A DNA stretch of 64,000 nucleotides from an uncultured Jannaschia sp. (GCF_947503795.1 NZ_CANNEZ010000001.1:1479001-1543000), one strand, 5' to 3'; positions 36,151-45,277 are shown, numbered from the stretch's first letter. The notes: a model not told the origin generated them from the sequence alone. Numbers and translations are program-made.

Positions 36151-37304
36151 TCCGCCGCGATATCACTCCGGTCCGGGGCGTCAAACCCGTCACGCGTCTG
36201 CGGCAGCCTCCTCCCGAGAACGTGACCGGCGATCTGGTTGCGCAGCACCTGCGCCGTGCCGCCGCCGATGGTGAACATCCGCACGTCGCGGTACATCCGC
36301 TCAAGCGGTGTCTCGTCGCCATAGCCCTTGGCGCCGAACATCTGGAGCGCGCGGTCCACGACCCGCACCGCCATCTCGGAGGTCATCAGCTTGGCGCGCG
36401 CGGCCTTCACCCGGTCGGGAAAGCGATCGGTCGTCGCGGCGTCCTGGATCATCAGCCGGGCGGCGTGGATCTCGGTGTCCATGTCGGCCAGCATCCATTG
36501 CAGGCCCTGGAATTCGGCCAGCGGACGCCCGAACTGCTCGCGCTCCTGAAGGTACTCCGCCGCAAGGCGCGCCGCGTCCGCCGCCACCCCGAGCGCGATG
36601 GTCGCCGCCCCGACCCGCTGGGTGTTGTAGGCGTCCATCAACGCGCCGAAGCCCGCATCCGGGATGACCATGTCGTCGGCCACGAAGAGGTTCTCGATGT
36701 GCAGCTCGGCCTCGGGCATCCCGCAGAGACCCATCGTGCGCTCCAGCCGCGCCACCCGCAGCCCCTCGCCCGCTTCTGCCAGGAAGCCACGGATGCCGTG
36801 GGGCGTCCGGGCGAAAATCAGGTGCAGCTTCGAGACGCCGCCACCGGTGATCCAGTGCTTGACCCCGTCGAGCCGCCAGCCGCCGGGCACCCGCACGGCA
36901 CGCGTCGTCATCGAGGTCGCGTCGGACCCGGCCCCCGGCTCCGTGATGCAGATGGCGGGTTTGTCCCCGGCCAGCACCAATCGGGCCGCCCGATGCTTCT
37001 GCGCCTCGGTGCCGTAAGCCATCACCGCGCTGAGCGCGCCCATGTTGCCCTCGACCAGCACGCGCCCGGTCAGGGTACATGCCCCCGAAACCGCCTCGAC
37101 GATGCGCACCACCTCGGTCAGGGGAAGGCCGGGCCCGCCATAGGCCTCGGGAATGGTCATCCCCATCAGCCCCGCGCGGGCAAGGTCCGCGACGTTCTCA
37201 TGGCAGTAGCGCCGCTCGCGGTCCCAGGTCGCCGCGCGGTCCCGGAAGCCCGGCAGCAGCGCCTCGGCGCGCACAAGGTGATCGGGGGGTGCGGTGTCGA
37301 GCAT
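36147..37304 (-). CDS. Acyl-CoA dehydrogenase
   Basis: 385 residues. N-terminal helical domain, then ICITEPGAGSDATSMTTRA (FAD/substrate loop) and KHWITGGGVSKLHLIFART in the beta domain. The C-terminal helices include QMFGAKGYGDETPLERMYRDVR, with Glu near the position of the catalytic base of short-chain members, and GGTAQVLRNQIA. It oxidises an acyl-CoA to the enoyl-CoA, passing electrons to ETF. First gene of a three-gene operon with overlapping downstream genes, divergent from a LysR gene. Confidence 0.88.
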   Translation of the reverse strand: MLDTAPPDHLVRAEALLPGFRDRAATWDRERRYCHENVADLARAGLMGMTIPEAYGGPGLPLTEVVRIVEAVSGACTLTGRVLVEGNMGALSAVMAYGTEAQKHRAARLVLAGDKPAICITEPGAGSDATSMTTRAVRVPGGWRLDGVKHWITGGGVSKLHLIFARTPHGIRGFLAEAGEGLRVARLERTMGLCGMPEAELHIENLFVADDMVIPDAGFGALMDAYNTQRVGAATIALGVAADAARLAAEYLQEREQFGRPLAEFQGLQWMLADMDTEIHAARLMIQDAATTDRFPDRVKAARAKLMTSEMAVRVVDRALQMFGAKGYGDETPLERMYRDVRMFTIGGGTAQVLRNQIAGHVLGRRLPQTRDGFDAPDRSDIAAE

Positions 37305-37391
37305 GGCGGGTCTCCTTGCGGGATAATATCGACGCTGGACGTGTTCAAAACCATCGAATTAGATTGGCATCTGCATTCAAGGAACCTGAAG

Positions 37392-38201
37392 ATGCGAAAT
37401 CGAGATCTCGCCACCCTTCGCATGATCGCCCGTGTCGGATCGTTCCGCGAAGCGGCGGAGCGCCTGAACATGACGATCTCGGCGGTTTCGATGCAGATGA
37501 AGGCGCTGGAGGCCGATCTGGGCGGCGCGCTCTTCGACCGGAGCTTGCGGCCGCCCCGCCTGACGGCGCTCGGCCGTTCGGTCGCGGAGACGGCGGGAGA
37601 TGTGCTGGACGCGGAGACGCGGCTGCGCGCCCTCGCCCGCCCCGATGCGCCGCTGGCCGGACGCTTTCGGCTGGGCCTCGTGGCCAGCGCCGGGCCACGG
37701 CTCCTGCCCGGCTTCGTGACCCGCGCGCGCGCCGTGCCCGAGGCCTATTGGACCTTCCATACTGGCTTATCTGAAACGCTCGAGGCCGAGGTCGCGACGG
37801 GCGCGCTGGACGCGGCGGTGGTGACGGCCACGGGCGTGCCCCAGGGCGGGATGCGCCACCGCCTTCTGGCGCGCGAGCCCTTGGCGACCGCCCTGCCCGA
37901 CCGCGCCGCGCCCGACCTGCCCTTCCTCCAGTTCGCGCCCGGCACGGGGATCGGGCGCATCATCGCCGACGAGCGACCGCGTCATCCCGGCCTCGCCGCC
38001 CGGCCCGTCCTCGTCCTCGACCATGTCGCGACGATCCTCGCGCTGCTCGATGCGGGCCACGGGGCGACCATGCTGCCGGCCCCCGATTTCGGACGGCGGG
38101 CGCACACGCCGCTCGACCGGACGCGCGACCTGGTGCTGGTGACCCGCGCCGGAACCATGCTCGACGCCGAGGTCGAGCGGCTGGCCGCCCTTCTGGTCTG
38201 A
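37392..38201 (+). CDS. LysR-type transcriptional regulator
   Basis: 269 residues, shorter than usual (about 300) because the effector domain is compact. N-terminal HTH DLATLRMIARVGSFREAAERLNMTISAVSMQMKALEADLGGALFDR. ATG 37392 begins exactly at the family's normal N-terminus, preceded by GAA-rich sequence. It diverges from the acyl-CoA dehydrogenase operon with an 87-bp gap, which is the expected target promoter. Confidence 0.83.
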   Translation: MRNRDLATLRMIARVGSFREAAERLNMTISAVSMQMKALEADLGGALFDRSLRPPRLTALGRSVAETAGDVLDAETRLRALARPDAPLAGRFRLGLVASAGPRLLPGFVTRARAVPEAYWTFHTGLSETLEAEVATGALDAAVVTATGVPQGGMRHRLLAREPLATALPDRAAPDLPFLQFAPGTGIGRIIADERPRHPGLAARPVLVLDHVATILALLDAGHGATMLPAPDFGRRAHTPLDRTRDLVLVTRAGTMLDAEVERLAALLV

Positions 38202-38207
38202 GGCGCC

Positions 38208-38687
38208 CTAGCGCGCCGCGTCGGCCACCGCGGCGAAGGCGGCATCGAGTTCGGCGGCGATCGCGGCCAGGCCTGGCGCCTCGTCCATATAGGGCGCGAA
38301 GACGACCGAGGGTGGCACGTAGCTGAAGCTGGCCGTGCCGTCGGCGTTCTCGGTGACGTAGATCCGGATCGGAGCCTCGATCATCGCCGCCGTCGAGAGG
38401 CGCAGCACCCGCACGGCGAAGTCGTTGTTGTAAAGGCCGATCACCCGATTGCCGGGGATCTCGATGCCCCGTGCGGCGGCGGCCCCGGTCGGACCCGCCA
38501 TGGTCACCACGGCAAGGCCCGCGGGCTTTGCCGCTGCCCGCAGGTCGTCCACCAGCGTATCGAACGTCTTCGCCGTCCGCTCGACCACCCAGCCGTCGCG
38601 CGGCGCGATGTCGGCGACCTCCTGGGCCAGGGTCGGGACCGCGAGGCACAGGGCCATGCAAGGGGCGAGCATCAGGGCGCGGAGCAT
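38208..38687 (-). CDS. Exported DUF302 protein
   Basis: 159 residues. Signal peptide [22 protein letters not shown], then the DUF302 fold: [37 protein letters not shown] and [15 protein letters not shown], ending with VVFAPY and a helix. Function of DUF302 is not established; periplasmic location is inferred from the leader. Converges with the LysR gene with a 6-bp gap. Confidence 0.78.
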   Translation of the reverse strand: MLRALMLAPCMALCLAVPTLAQEVADIAPRDGWVVERTAKTFDTLVDDLRAAAKPAGLAVVTMAGPTGAAAARGIEIPGNRVIGLYNNDFAVRVLRLSTAAMIEAPIRIYVTENADGTASFSYVPPSVVFAPYMDEAPGLAAIAAELDAAFAAVADAAR

Positions 38688-38817
38688 CTGCGGATCCTTC
38701 TTGGGTAGGTCGACGCGATCCTGCCCCCTGCGCCCTCCGCCGCCCAGCCCCGCGCGATCACGTCTGCGCCAGTTCCGCCCTTGCGGATCGCCTCCGGCCT
38801 GTTCTAGACCCGCCGGC

Positions 38818-38907
38818 GGAGCGGTGGCCGAGTGGTCGAAGGCGCACGCCTGGAAAGTGTGTAGGCGGGAAACCGTCTCGAGGGTTCGAATCCCTTCCGC
38901 TCCGCCA
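38818..38907 (+). tRNA. tRNA-Ser (anticodon GGA), CCA encoded
   Basis: 90 nt including CCA. The acceptor stem GGAGCGG pairs with CCGCTCC, the D-arm has GCCGAGTGG, and the anticodon loop CTGGAAA sits on a CACGC/GTGTG stem giving anticodon GGA. A long variable arm (class II) and the T-arm GGGTTCGAATCCC follow. An integrase gene begins 150 bp downstream, so the 3' end is a probable integration site. Confidence 0.96.
38881..38907 (+). other. Probable island attachment site (tRNA-Ser 3' end)
   Basis: P4-type integrases commonly recombine in the T-arm/acceptor 3' end of a tRNA gene. Here the tRNA-Ser 3' end is intact and faces an integrase. I could not find a second copy of this sequence downstream to 64000, so the other end of the element is either beyond the window or degraded. 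Confidence 0.45.
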
Positions 38908-38932
38908 CGCCACCATCTCGATGACTTTAGTT

Positions 38933-38956
38933 GGGCCTCTTTGGGCGGCCTTTTTT
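38933..38956 (+). terminator. Candidate terminator after tRNA-Ser
   Basis: A short GGCC/GGCC stem with a 9-nt loop is followed directly by a run of six T (38951-38956), about 30 bp past the tRNA. The T-run is good and the stem weak. Confidence 0.4.
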
Positions 38957-39057
38957 CTTACAGATCAGCGGCATGGCACGTCAGCTAAGCTGCACTGGAT
39001 TTCGTTGGTTTTACCCTATATTCGTCTGTTGCGTGGTACGGATAGTGGTATGATCGG

Positions 39058-40227
39058 ATGGCGCTGGACGGCAAGTTAACCAAGAAGCTCGTGTCGAATC
39101 TTGGCCCCGGCCGGCATGGCGATGGCAACGGTCTCCACCTAGTCGTCGATCCTTCCGGCGCGCGGCGCTGGATCGTGCGGGTGACGGTCAAGGGACAGCG
39201 CAATGCCATGGGCAAACCCCTGCGGACGGATTTCGGCCTCGGCAGCGCCGAACTTGTGACGCTGCCTCAGGCACGGGATCGGGCGCTCGAGTACCGCAGG
39301 ATGGCGCGGGCCGGGCTCAACCCCCGCTTCAACGCGACGCGCGAGGTGCCGTCTTTCGAGGAGATCGCGGGACAGGTACATATCGAGCGTCTGCCGACCT
39401 TCAAGAACGCCAAGCATGGCCAGCAGTGGATCAACACGCTGCGGGACTACGCCTTCCCGAAAATCGGCCGCATGCCGGTCGACAGTATCGGCCAGCCGGA
39501 GGTCCTGATGTGCCTGTCGCCGATCTGGACCGAGAAGCACGAGACGGCCCGGCGCCTGGCTCAACGGATCAAGATCGTGCTCGATGTGGCCCGCTCGAAG
39601 GGGTTCCGCGATGGGGAGAACCCGGTCACGACGATCAAGGACGCGGCCATTCTGCCGAGAGTTCGCGCGAAGCCGCAGCATCACGGCGCAATGCGCTGGC
39701 AGGACTTGCCGACCTTTTACGTCGCCTTGCGCGAGCGCAAAGCGATGGCGGCGCACGCGCTGATGTTCACCTGCTTGACCGCGTCGCGCACTAACGAGGT
39801 TCTCGGCATGCGCTGGGAGGAAGTCGATCAAGCCGAGCGGCTCTGGACCTGCCCTGCCGAGCGCATGAAGACCGGCGAGGCCCATCGCGTGCCGCTGACG
39901 CCGGAGATGCTTCAGATCCTCGACGAGCAGCGAGCCCTCGGGTCGGATGTCGTCTTCGAAGGTCAGAAGCGAAACCGTCCGATGTCGAACATGTCGATGT
40001 TGATGCTGCTTCGCCGGATGGGGGTGAAAGACGTGACGGTCCATGGGTTTCGCTCGGCCTTCCGCGACTGGGCGGCGGAGGCGGCGGGCGCGCCCCGCGA
40101 GGTCGCGGAGATGTGCCTCGCGCACCGGGTCGGCACAGCCGTGGAACGGGCCTACGCCCGGTCGGATCTGCTGGAGAAGCGGCGGGTACTGCTTGCGCGC
40201 TGGGCCAATCACGTATGTGGGGGCTAA
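39058..40227 (+). CDS. int: P4-type tyrosine recombinase (island integrase)
   Basis: 389 residues. N-terminal Arm DNA-binding domain (DUF4102-like, KLTKKLVSNLGPGRHGDGNGLHLVV), core-binding domain, and catalytic domain with a complete set of residues: Arg in TASRTNEV, Lys in MKTGEAHR, HGFRSAFRD (His-x-x-Arg), His in LAHRVG and the nucleophile Tyr in ERAYARSD. It directs integration and excision at the adjacent tRNA-Ser. The position next to the tRNA marks the left end of a genomic island. Confidence 0.92.
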   Translation: MALDGKLTKKLVSNLGPGRHGDGNGLHLVVDPSGARRWIVRVTVKGQRNAMGKPLRTDFGLGSAELVTLPQARDRALEYRRMARAGLNPRFNATREVPSFEEIAGQVHIERLPTFKNAKHGQQWINTLRDYAFPKIGRMPVDSIGQPEVLMCLSPIWTEKHETARRLAQRIKIVLDVARSKGFRDGENPVTTIKDAAILPRVRAKPQHHGAMRWQDLPTFYVALRERKAMAAHALMFTCLTASRTNEVLGMRWEEVDQAERLWTCPAERMKTGEAHRVPLTPEMLQILDEQRALGSDVVFEGQKRNRPMSNMSMLMLLRRMGVKDVTVHGFRSAFRDWAAEAAGAPREVAEMCLAHRVGTAVERAYARSDLLEKRRVLLARWANHVCGG

Positions 40228-40231
40228 GCGG

Positions 40232-41113
40232 ATGTTCGCGCCTTTCGGGTATACATCACTCCATACGCTCTGGAAAGAATTCGTGGCTCGGCACGCCGAG
40301 CCTCTTTGTGAAGTCGCTCGAACGAAATATGCCGCGTCTGAGTCGATAGGGGACTTCATTCCGATTTCGGGTTTTGGACAGTTCGGCTCGCCAGCGGATT
40401 TCGTCGAACAGGCATTTATCGAAACGTTCGACGGCCAAGCGATTTCATTCGTCACGACGCGCGAGGCGATCGGACGTTTTGCAGCAAGCGATGATAGCGG
40501 GCCATTCCGCCTGCTGGATCGCCTGACGGCCTTTGAGGCAACCACCTATATCCTCGAACACGATCCCGAAGTGATGCAATCGTCGGTGCTCCGTTCGGTT
40601 GGGTCCGACGAGTTCGATCCATGGCCGCATACGTCAGAAGGCCTCAATGTTTGGCGTGAGTATTACGTCGCAGGACAGCAGGCCAACGCGCCCTTCCGTC
40701 AGCTTCGCTTCCATACCCTGCCCTACACCTTCGAGCGCAACCGCTTCATCGTGCCTCGAGAACCGCCTCCCTGGGGGGACGATCTGATCGACGAGCTGTT
40801 CGCCCCACGCCTCAGGGAGCATGGAGGCCAATCCTTCGCCCTGACCGACGACGAGGCGCGCGACTGGCGGCGGCGTGTTCTGTCGCCTCGGTATATCGAG
40901 GCCCAGCGTGGCGGTTCCGATGGCACCTCTACTCCAGGGCGGCCGTCGCGCCGCGAAGAAATCCGCTTGGCTTATCGGAACGTCTTTCCAACCGGAGATC
41001 AGTTGTCCTGGAAGCGGGCGCAAAAGGCTGTCCAGGATGCAGGGGCTCCGACCGTGAGCTTGGACACCTTCAAGCGCGCCGTTCGTGATCTGAGAAATAA
41101 GAGGCAACACTAG
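40232..41113 (+). CDS. Unrecognised protein between two recombinases
   Basis: 293 residues, start 4 nt after the integrase stop and probably co-transcribed. I do not recognise a family. No signal peptide or membrane helix is seen. It is rich in aromatic residues through the middle (EYYVAGQQANAPFRQLRFHTLPY), and the final 50 residues (EEIRLAYRNVF..., SWKRAQKAVQDAG, SLDTFKRAVRDLRNK) resemble a small helical DNA-binding or recombination accessory domain. A directionality or accessory factor is only a guess from position. Confidence 0.6.
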   Translation: MFAPFGYTSLHTLWKEFVARHAEPLCEVARTKYAASESIGDFIPISGFGQFGSPADFVEQAFIETFDGQAISFVTTREAIGRFAASDDSGPFRLLDRLTAFEATTYILEHDPEVMQSSVLRSVGSDEFDPWPHTSEGLNVWREYYVAGQQANAPFRQLRFHTLPYTFERNRFIVPREPPPWGDDLIDELFAPRLREHGGQSFALTDDEARDWRRRVLSPRYIEAQRGGSDGTSTPGRPSRREEIRLAYRNVFPTGDQLSWKRAQKAVQDAGAPTVSLDTFKRAVRDLRNKRQH

Positions 41114-41114
41114 G

Positions 41115-41161
41115 GCAAAACCCCTTGGCAAAAGGCCCATACGGGTTTTGCATCTTTTGCC
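41115..41161. repeat. Two interleaved inverted repeats before second recombinase
   Basis: GCAAAACCC (41115-41123) pairs with GGGTTTTGC (41143-41151), and GGCAAAAG (41127-41134) pairs with CTTTTGCC (41154-41161). The order A-B-A'-B' is that of a pseudoknot in RNA or of four related recombinase arm-binding sites in DNA. It lies between the unknown gene and the second recombinase, just downstream of a stop codon. Confidence 0.6.
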
Positions 41162-41228
41162 TCGGTTCCGACATCCATCGAATGCAGGCCAACGAACTCC
41201 TCGCAATCCCAGCGAGGAGGATCGAGCG

Positions 41229-42467
41229 ATGCCCAGCCTGTTCGACGACAACCGAACCTACGTCCTCGGGGACCCCGAACTCGAGCTGATCGGCGACCGC
41301 AACAAGCTCGCGCAGTGGCGGCACGAAGGGAATCCTATGGTCCCAGTTCGTGTTGTGAAATTCCCGTCCCCCTCCGGTCCGAAGATCCATCTCCGCAATG
41401 ACCGCATCATCCATCGATGGCAGGGCTATGCGGGCCGCTACGATCCAAAGACCCAGGACCGGCATCTGGCGGCCATCCGATTCATGGAAGAGCTGACGGA
41501 CGGAAAAGCGTTCGCCTGCCTCGCGTGCGATAACGTCAACGGTGTCCGCGAAGCCTTGCGCTGCTCGCTCGGGGCAGCGGGTGATGCGCGCCGGTCTCGC
41601 TCGACGGTTTCGCATATGCTCTCCCATCTGCGCGCCTTCCTCGAATGGCTCCTCAAGCAATCCGAGTTCGAGCGTCTCCCGCGCGACCTGCCAGGCTATC
41701 TCGAACTCTCCCGCAAGGAGTATGCCGCCGCCCTGCCCCGGCCTTCCCGCGCCTATCCGGAGATTGCGGAGGCGGAGGGAATGCTGCGAGCGATGCCAAA
41801 GGGCACGCGCAAGGAACGCCGCGACCGCGCGCTCTTCGCGCTCGCCTTTCTCGGCGCGCTACGAGCCGATACGGTCGTCTCGCTGCGCAAGAAACACGTT
41901 CTTCGCGACCAGCGGAAGATCGTTCAGGATGCCTCCGTCGTCCGCGCCAAGAACGGCAAAAGTCAAACCATCATCTGGTTCCCGATTCCGGACCTGTTCG
42001 GCACGGTGGTCACAGCATGGATCGTCGAGCTCACCGAGCTGGGCGCGATCGCCGAGGATGCATTGTTCCCGAGTGACAGCTGGTTAAACGAGCCGAGGCG
42101 CATGGCCGCGCCGGATCGCGCCCCGATCGAACCGATGGCGACGAAGCACGCCGTCACCGGGGCCTTCCGCATTGCATGCCGGTCGGCGGGCACGAACTAC
42201 ACGCCACATGCCGCGAAGCATACGATCGCCGCGCTGCGCGACGAACGGCATCTTACCCACGAACAACGCAAAGCTTGGTCGGAGAACATGGGCCACGAGA
42301 GCGAAGCGATCACCGAACGGCACTACGGCAAGATGTCAGACGATCGGCGGGCAGCGCTCTTCGAGGAGATAGGAAAAGAGGGTCAGGCAGATTCGACCTT
42401 TGATCAGGATCAGAGGCGACGCGTGAGTGAACTGCTCGATGAGCTTAACAAGATAGTCCGGGGCTAG
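41229..42467 (+). CDS. Atypical tyrosine recombinase/phage-integrase-like protein
   Basis: 412 residues, ATG 41229 preceded by GAGGAGG. The catalytic-domain layout is visible: Arg in GALRADTVVSL, Lys in RAKNGKSQ, His in TPHAAKHT, His in GHESEAIT and Tyr in ERHYGKM. The second catalytic Arg (His-x-x-Arg) is a Lys (HAAK), which is unusual and could lower activity or mark a distinct subfamily. No Arm domain like that of the upstream integrase. Last gene of the integrase module. Confidence 0.75.
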   Translation: MPSLFDDNRTYVLGDPELELIGDRNKLAQWRHEGNPMVPVRVVKFPSPSGPKIHLRNDRIIHRWQGYAGRYDPKTQDRHLAAIRFMEELTDGKAFACLACDNVNGVREALRCSLGAAGDARRSRSTVSHMLSHLRAFLEWLLKQSEFERLPRDLPGYLELSRKEYAAALPRPSRAYPEIAEAEGMLRAMPKGTRKERRDRALFALAFLGALRADTVVSLRKKHVLRDQRKIVQDASVVRAKNGKSQTIIWFPIPDLFGTVVTAWIVELTELGAIAEDALFPSDSWLNEPRRMAAPDRAPIEPMATKHAVTGAFRIACRSAGTNYTPHAAKHTIAALRDERHLTHEQRKAWSENMGHESEAITERHYGKMSDDRRAALFEEIGKEGQADSTFDQDQRRRVSELLDELNKIVRG

Positions 42468-42929
42468 GTACCAGTAATAGGTCGCCTGTGAACGCAGCTA
42501 GTGATTTACTACGGTACGGAATGAGTAAATAATCGCGAAAATTTCGGAGCCATGAGGAGAGGCACGGTGCCACGTCCGTATTACGGCTCAATTTTACAAC
42601 CGAAGCAGACCCGCTTTTTACCCCGCGAATGAATGTCATATTTTCGAGAATGCTGCGTAATGTAGTTCCAGCTAAGGCTTGCGTCGGGGCCTTACTGAAT
42701 GGCTATGCACCCGAGATATAGAGCAGCCCTGGCGCTGTTGCATGAAGCGTTTGAAGGACGGGTTTATCCTTCCCAGCTATCCACCAAACAAAGCGGCACC
42801 TAATCCAAACTCCTGACGCGGCTGGGCCCGCGTGGTGCCGGCAGGATTCGCGCAGCTTCCTCGGCCGGCTTTGCCTCTCGCCGAACCGACCATTCTTCCC
42901 GGTTCCCCCAACAACCGGGGAGGTGCGTC
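42468..42929. other. Non-coding interval with no recognisable gene
   Basis: About 460 bp, visibly more AT-rich in its first half than the chromosome. No credible ORF or RNA. A sequence GGCGCTGTTGCATGAAG near 42730 recalls the terminal repeat of IS6-family elements, but no transposase or partner repeat is seen. It probably holds the left flank of the decayed insertion that follows. Confidence 0.4.
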
Positions 42930-43966
42930 GTGACCGACGAGCTCCGTTCCCTTCTGAACGTGTGACACAAGATGCCGCGGGAGCATCACGCCCGCGTCTA
43001 CCTTGAGGGCCTGATCTGGTCGGCGGACCGCGTCTGCCCGCACTGTGGCTTAGTGCGGTCCATCCGGCTGCGTCGCATGAGCGTCCGACTAAGCCTTTAC
43101 CAGTGCCGGAAGGCCGAGTGCCGCGGCACAACTCACCGTCACCATTAAGACCCCGCTGCAAGGCATTAAGCTCGACCTGCGAATCTGGATCCGCACAAAG
43201 ATGCTCGTGCTGATCTCGTCGAAGGGGATCTCGTCGGTCGTCATGGTCCGCCTGCTCGGTGTGAACGAGAAAATGGGACGGAAGATGGGCCACGCGATCC
43301 GCGAGTTGATGGACGACCGCCATGGCGAGTATCCGCGCCTCGAAGGCGCGGTCGTTGTGGACAAGGGCTACCGCGGCGGCGCGCCGCGCCGAAGTCGCTG
43401 TCGGGCGCTGCGGCCGCACGCGGGCTCAGCACGACCCGGCCGATGGTCTTCGTCGCAGCCGACCGCGAAGGCCGCGCGCGCGCCGCGGTGGTGCCGGACG
43501 GCACAGGGGCGACGCTCGGGACGAAGGTTGCCGGGTGGAGCGACCCCGACACGCCTTGGCTGATGACCAACTGCAATTCCGCATACGCCGCGGTGAGCCG
43601 GCAGATGCAGGGGCATTCGGCGGTCATCCACCGCCGAGGACAGCATACCGACCCGATTACGGGCGCCCACGCGAACACGCCCGAGGCGTTGATCTCGTCC
43701 CTGCGGCGGGCGCTGGTATAGGTCTCCCACCTCCTGCCGCCGCCCCACCACCAGAACTACATCGACGCGGTTTTCTGGCGCTGGAACCTCCGCGAGCCGG
43801 CGAGCGAGAAGACCGTTTAGCGGGTTGGTGGCTATGGACGGGTGCGCACCAAGACCACCAAGATCTCGAAGCTCCTGCCGGTGGTCAAGCAGATGCGCGC
43901 TGCTACAGGGTGCGTTCGTGCGGCAGGTCCGGCGGCCGCCGTGCTACTGGCTCCGATGGCCGTGAT
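42930..43966 (+). pseudogene. Decayed IS1595/ISXO2-type transposase
   Basis: Pieces of one transposase appear in shifting frames. The zinc ribbon (DRVCPHCG...YQCRKAEC) starts at GTG 42930 after an in-frame TGA at about 42963. The frame then changes near 43122 (LTVTIKTPLQGIKLDLRIW), giving SSKGISSVVMVRLLGVNEKMGRKMGHAI. VVVDKGYRGG matches the VDETYIGG box with Glu lost. A further shift near 43400 leads to TNCNSAYAAV and AHANTPEAL (HTN-x-x-E box). Several stops make it non-functional. Terminal inverted repeats were not found. Confidence 0.8.
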
Positions 43967-44065
43967 AGAAGAAGGATGCAAGCGGTCGAGGTAGAAGGGG
44001 CGAGGGGGCGTTCCGGTGGGGCATGCCCAAACAGTACGTTCTCTAGGAATGATCGTTTCTCTGTT

Positions 44066-44596
44066 CTAACTGCGTCGCCGCGCGAGTTCCCGGTAGAGCG
44101 CTGCGGGCGTAACGCCGATGCCGTCGGCGACCGCTTTCCAGCCGCCTCGCTCCGGCGGGCCGTGAAGTTCGAGCCAGCCGTCGAGGCGGTCCGAGAGACG
44201 CTTCAAGCGCATCAGTTCGACGCGGCCCCGTAGCGCCTGAATCTCGAGCGCAGCGCGTTGCAGCATCCTGGCCGTGGTAGTCGGGTCGGCCATCAGCCGG
44301 TCCATGAGGACGCCGCGCTCCAACGATAGCACGGTCCCCGCAATGCGCATGACGGCGTCGCAGTGATAGCGCGGCGCGAAGAGCGACGCCTCGGCCAGCA
44401 GCGTGCCGGCCGACGCGACATGGAGGGTGAGATGGCCCCCGTCCGCCAAGGGACGCTCCAGCGCCACCGCACCATCCCGCACGAGATGGACCGTCGTCAC
44501 AGGGTCGTCGCGGCGGAACAGGATCTGCCCGGCAGCCACATCGGACCGCCGGGCGTCCGCGAAGAGATCGATGAGTTCGGACATGATCCGGATCAT
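44066..44596 (-). CDS. Crp/Fnr-family transcriptional regulator
   Basis: 176 residues from ATG 44596 (AGGA 4-5 nt upstream), short for the family. Cyclic-nucleotide-binding beta barrel (about 20-100: AGQILFRRDDPVTTVHLVRDGAVALERPL, SAGTLLAEASLF), dimer helix, and an abbreviated C-terminal HTH (WKAVADGIGVTPAALYREL). No N-terminal Cys cluster for Fe-S as in FNR. It diverges from a periplasmic protein gene with a 54-bp gap at the edge of the copper island, so it may control that promoter. Ligand unknown. Confidence 0.8.
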   Translation of the reverse strand: MIRIMSELIDLFADARRSDVAAGQILFRRDDPVTTVHLVRDGAVALERPLADGGHLTLHVASAGTLLAEASLFAPRYHCDAVMRIAGTVLSLERGVLMDRLMADPTTTARMLQRAALEIQALRGRVELMRLKRLSDRLDGWLELHGPPERGGWKAVADGIGVTPAALYRELARRRS

Positions 44597-44650
44597 ACGT
44601 TCCTGTCCCGCCTCCAGGATAGGGTGCGACGCCATCCAATGGAGGTTCGC

Positions 44651-45229
44651 ATGCGCACCCGTCTGCTTCTCGCCATCCTCGCCGCACCCACCGTCCTCGT
44701 GGTCACGTCCCCGCCGGCATCGGCGCAGTCGGCTCATTCCCACACCGCCGGCATGGCGCACGGGGCGGCGAGCGCCGCGGCCTTGACCGAGCCGGGCCAG
44801 GGGGCGTTCGCCGCGCTGTCAGAGGTCGTGCGGGTGCTAGAGGCCGATCCGGACACCGACTGGTCGCGGGTCGATCTCGACGGACTGCGCGCGCATCTAG
44901 TGGACATGGACCTTCTCGCGACAGGCGCGGTGGTCGAGACGACGGGCCTGCCCGATGGCCTACGCGCTCGGGCTACCGGTCCCGCGGCGGTCCTCGGCGC
45001 CCTCCGCCGGATGGTGCCCGCTCATGCGATACAGCTCCGGGCCGATCAATCCTGGACGGTCGAGGCGGTGGTGGGACCCAAAGCCGTCACGCTGAGGGTC
45101 ACCGCGACCGATCCCGCGACCGTCGCCCGCATACAGGGGCTGGGCTTCTTCGGCCTGATGGCAAGCCAGGACCATCACCGCGCGCATCACCTCGCGATCG
45201 CGCGGGGCGACACGCCGCACGGGCACTAG
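44651..45229 (+). CDS. Exported His-rich protein of the copper island, unknown function
   Basis: 192 residues. ATG 44651 has GGAGG with 5-nt spacing and opens a Sec signal peptide (MRTRLLLAILAAPTVLVVTS, cleavage near ASA-QS). Mature N-terminus is HSHTAGMAHG, and the C-terminus ends DHHRAHHLAIARGDTPHGH, both potential metal-binding stretches. The central part (TEPGQGAFAALSEVVRVLEADPDTDWSRV) is probably helical. I do not recognise the family. It begins the run of copper genes but lacks the CsoR-type palindrome, and is controlled perhaps by the divergent Crp-like regulator. Confidence 0.72.
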   Translation: MRTRLLLAILAAPTVLVVTSPPASAQSAHSHTAGMAHGAASAAALTEPGQGAFAALSEVVRVLEADPDTDWSRVDLDGLRAHLVDMDLLATGAVVETTGLPDGLRARATGPAAVLGALRRMVPAHAIQLRADQSWTVEAVVGPKAVTLRVTATDPATVARIQGLGFFGLMASQDHHRAHHLAIARGDTPHGH

Positions 45230-45253
45230 GCGTAGCGGGCTTGCGCCGGCGCG

Positions 45254-45270
45254 ATACCCCCAATAGGTAT
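45254..45270. promoter_or_regulatory. CsoR-type operator, copy 1 (ATACC-N7-GGTAT)
   Basis: A 17-bp dyad, ATACC then CCCAATA then GGTAT, lies 7 bp before the start codon of the small exported protein at 45278. A possible -35 (TTGCGC, 45241-45246) precedes it so that the 3' arm would overlap the -10. The same arms and spacing recur at 48600 and 50800. Confidence 0.75.
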
Positions 45271-45277
45271 TGGATCG

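Noticed and set aside
42725-42750. Possible IS6-family terminal repeat
   Set aside because: Only one partial match and no partner repeat or transposase of that family; the nearby transposase remnant is IS1595-type.
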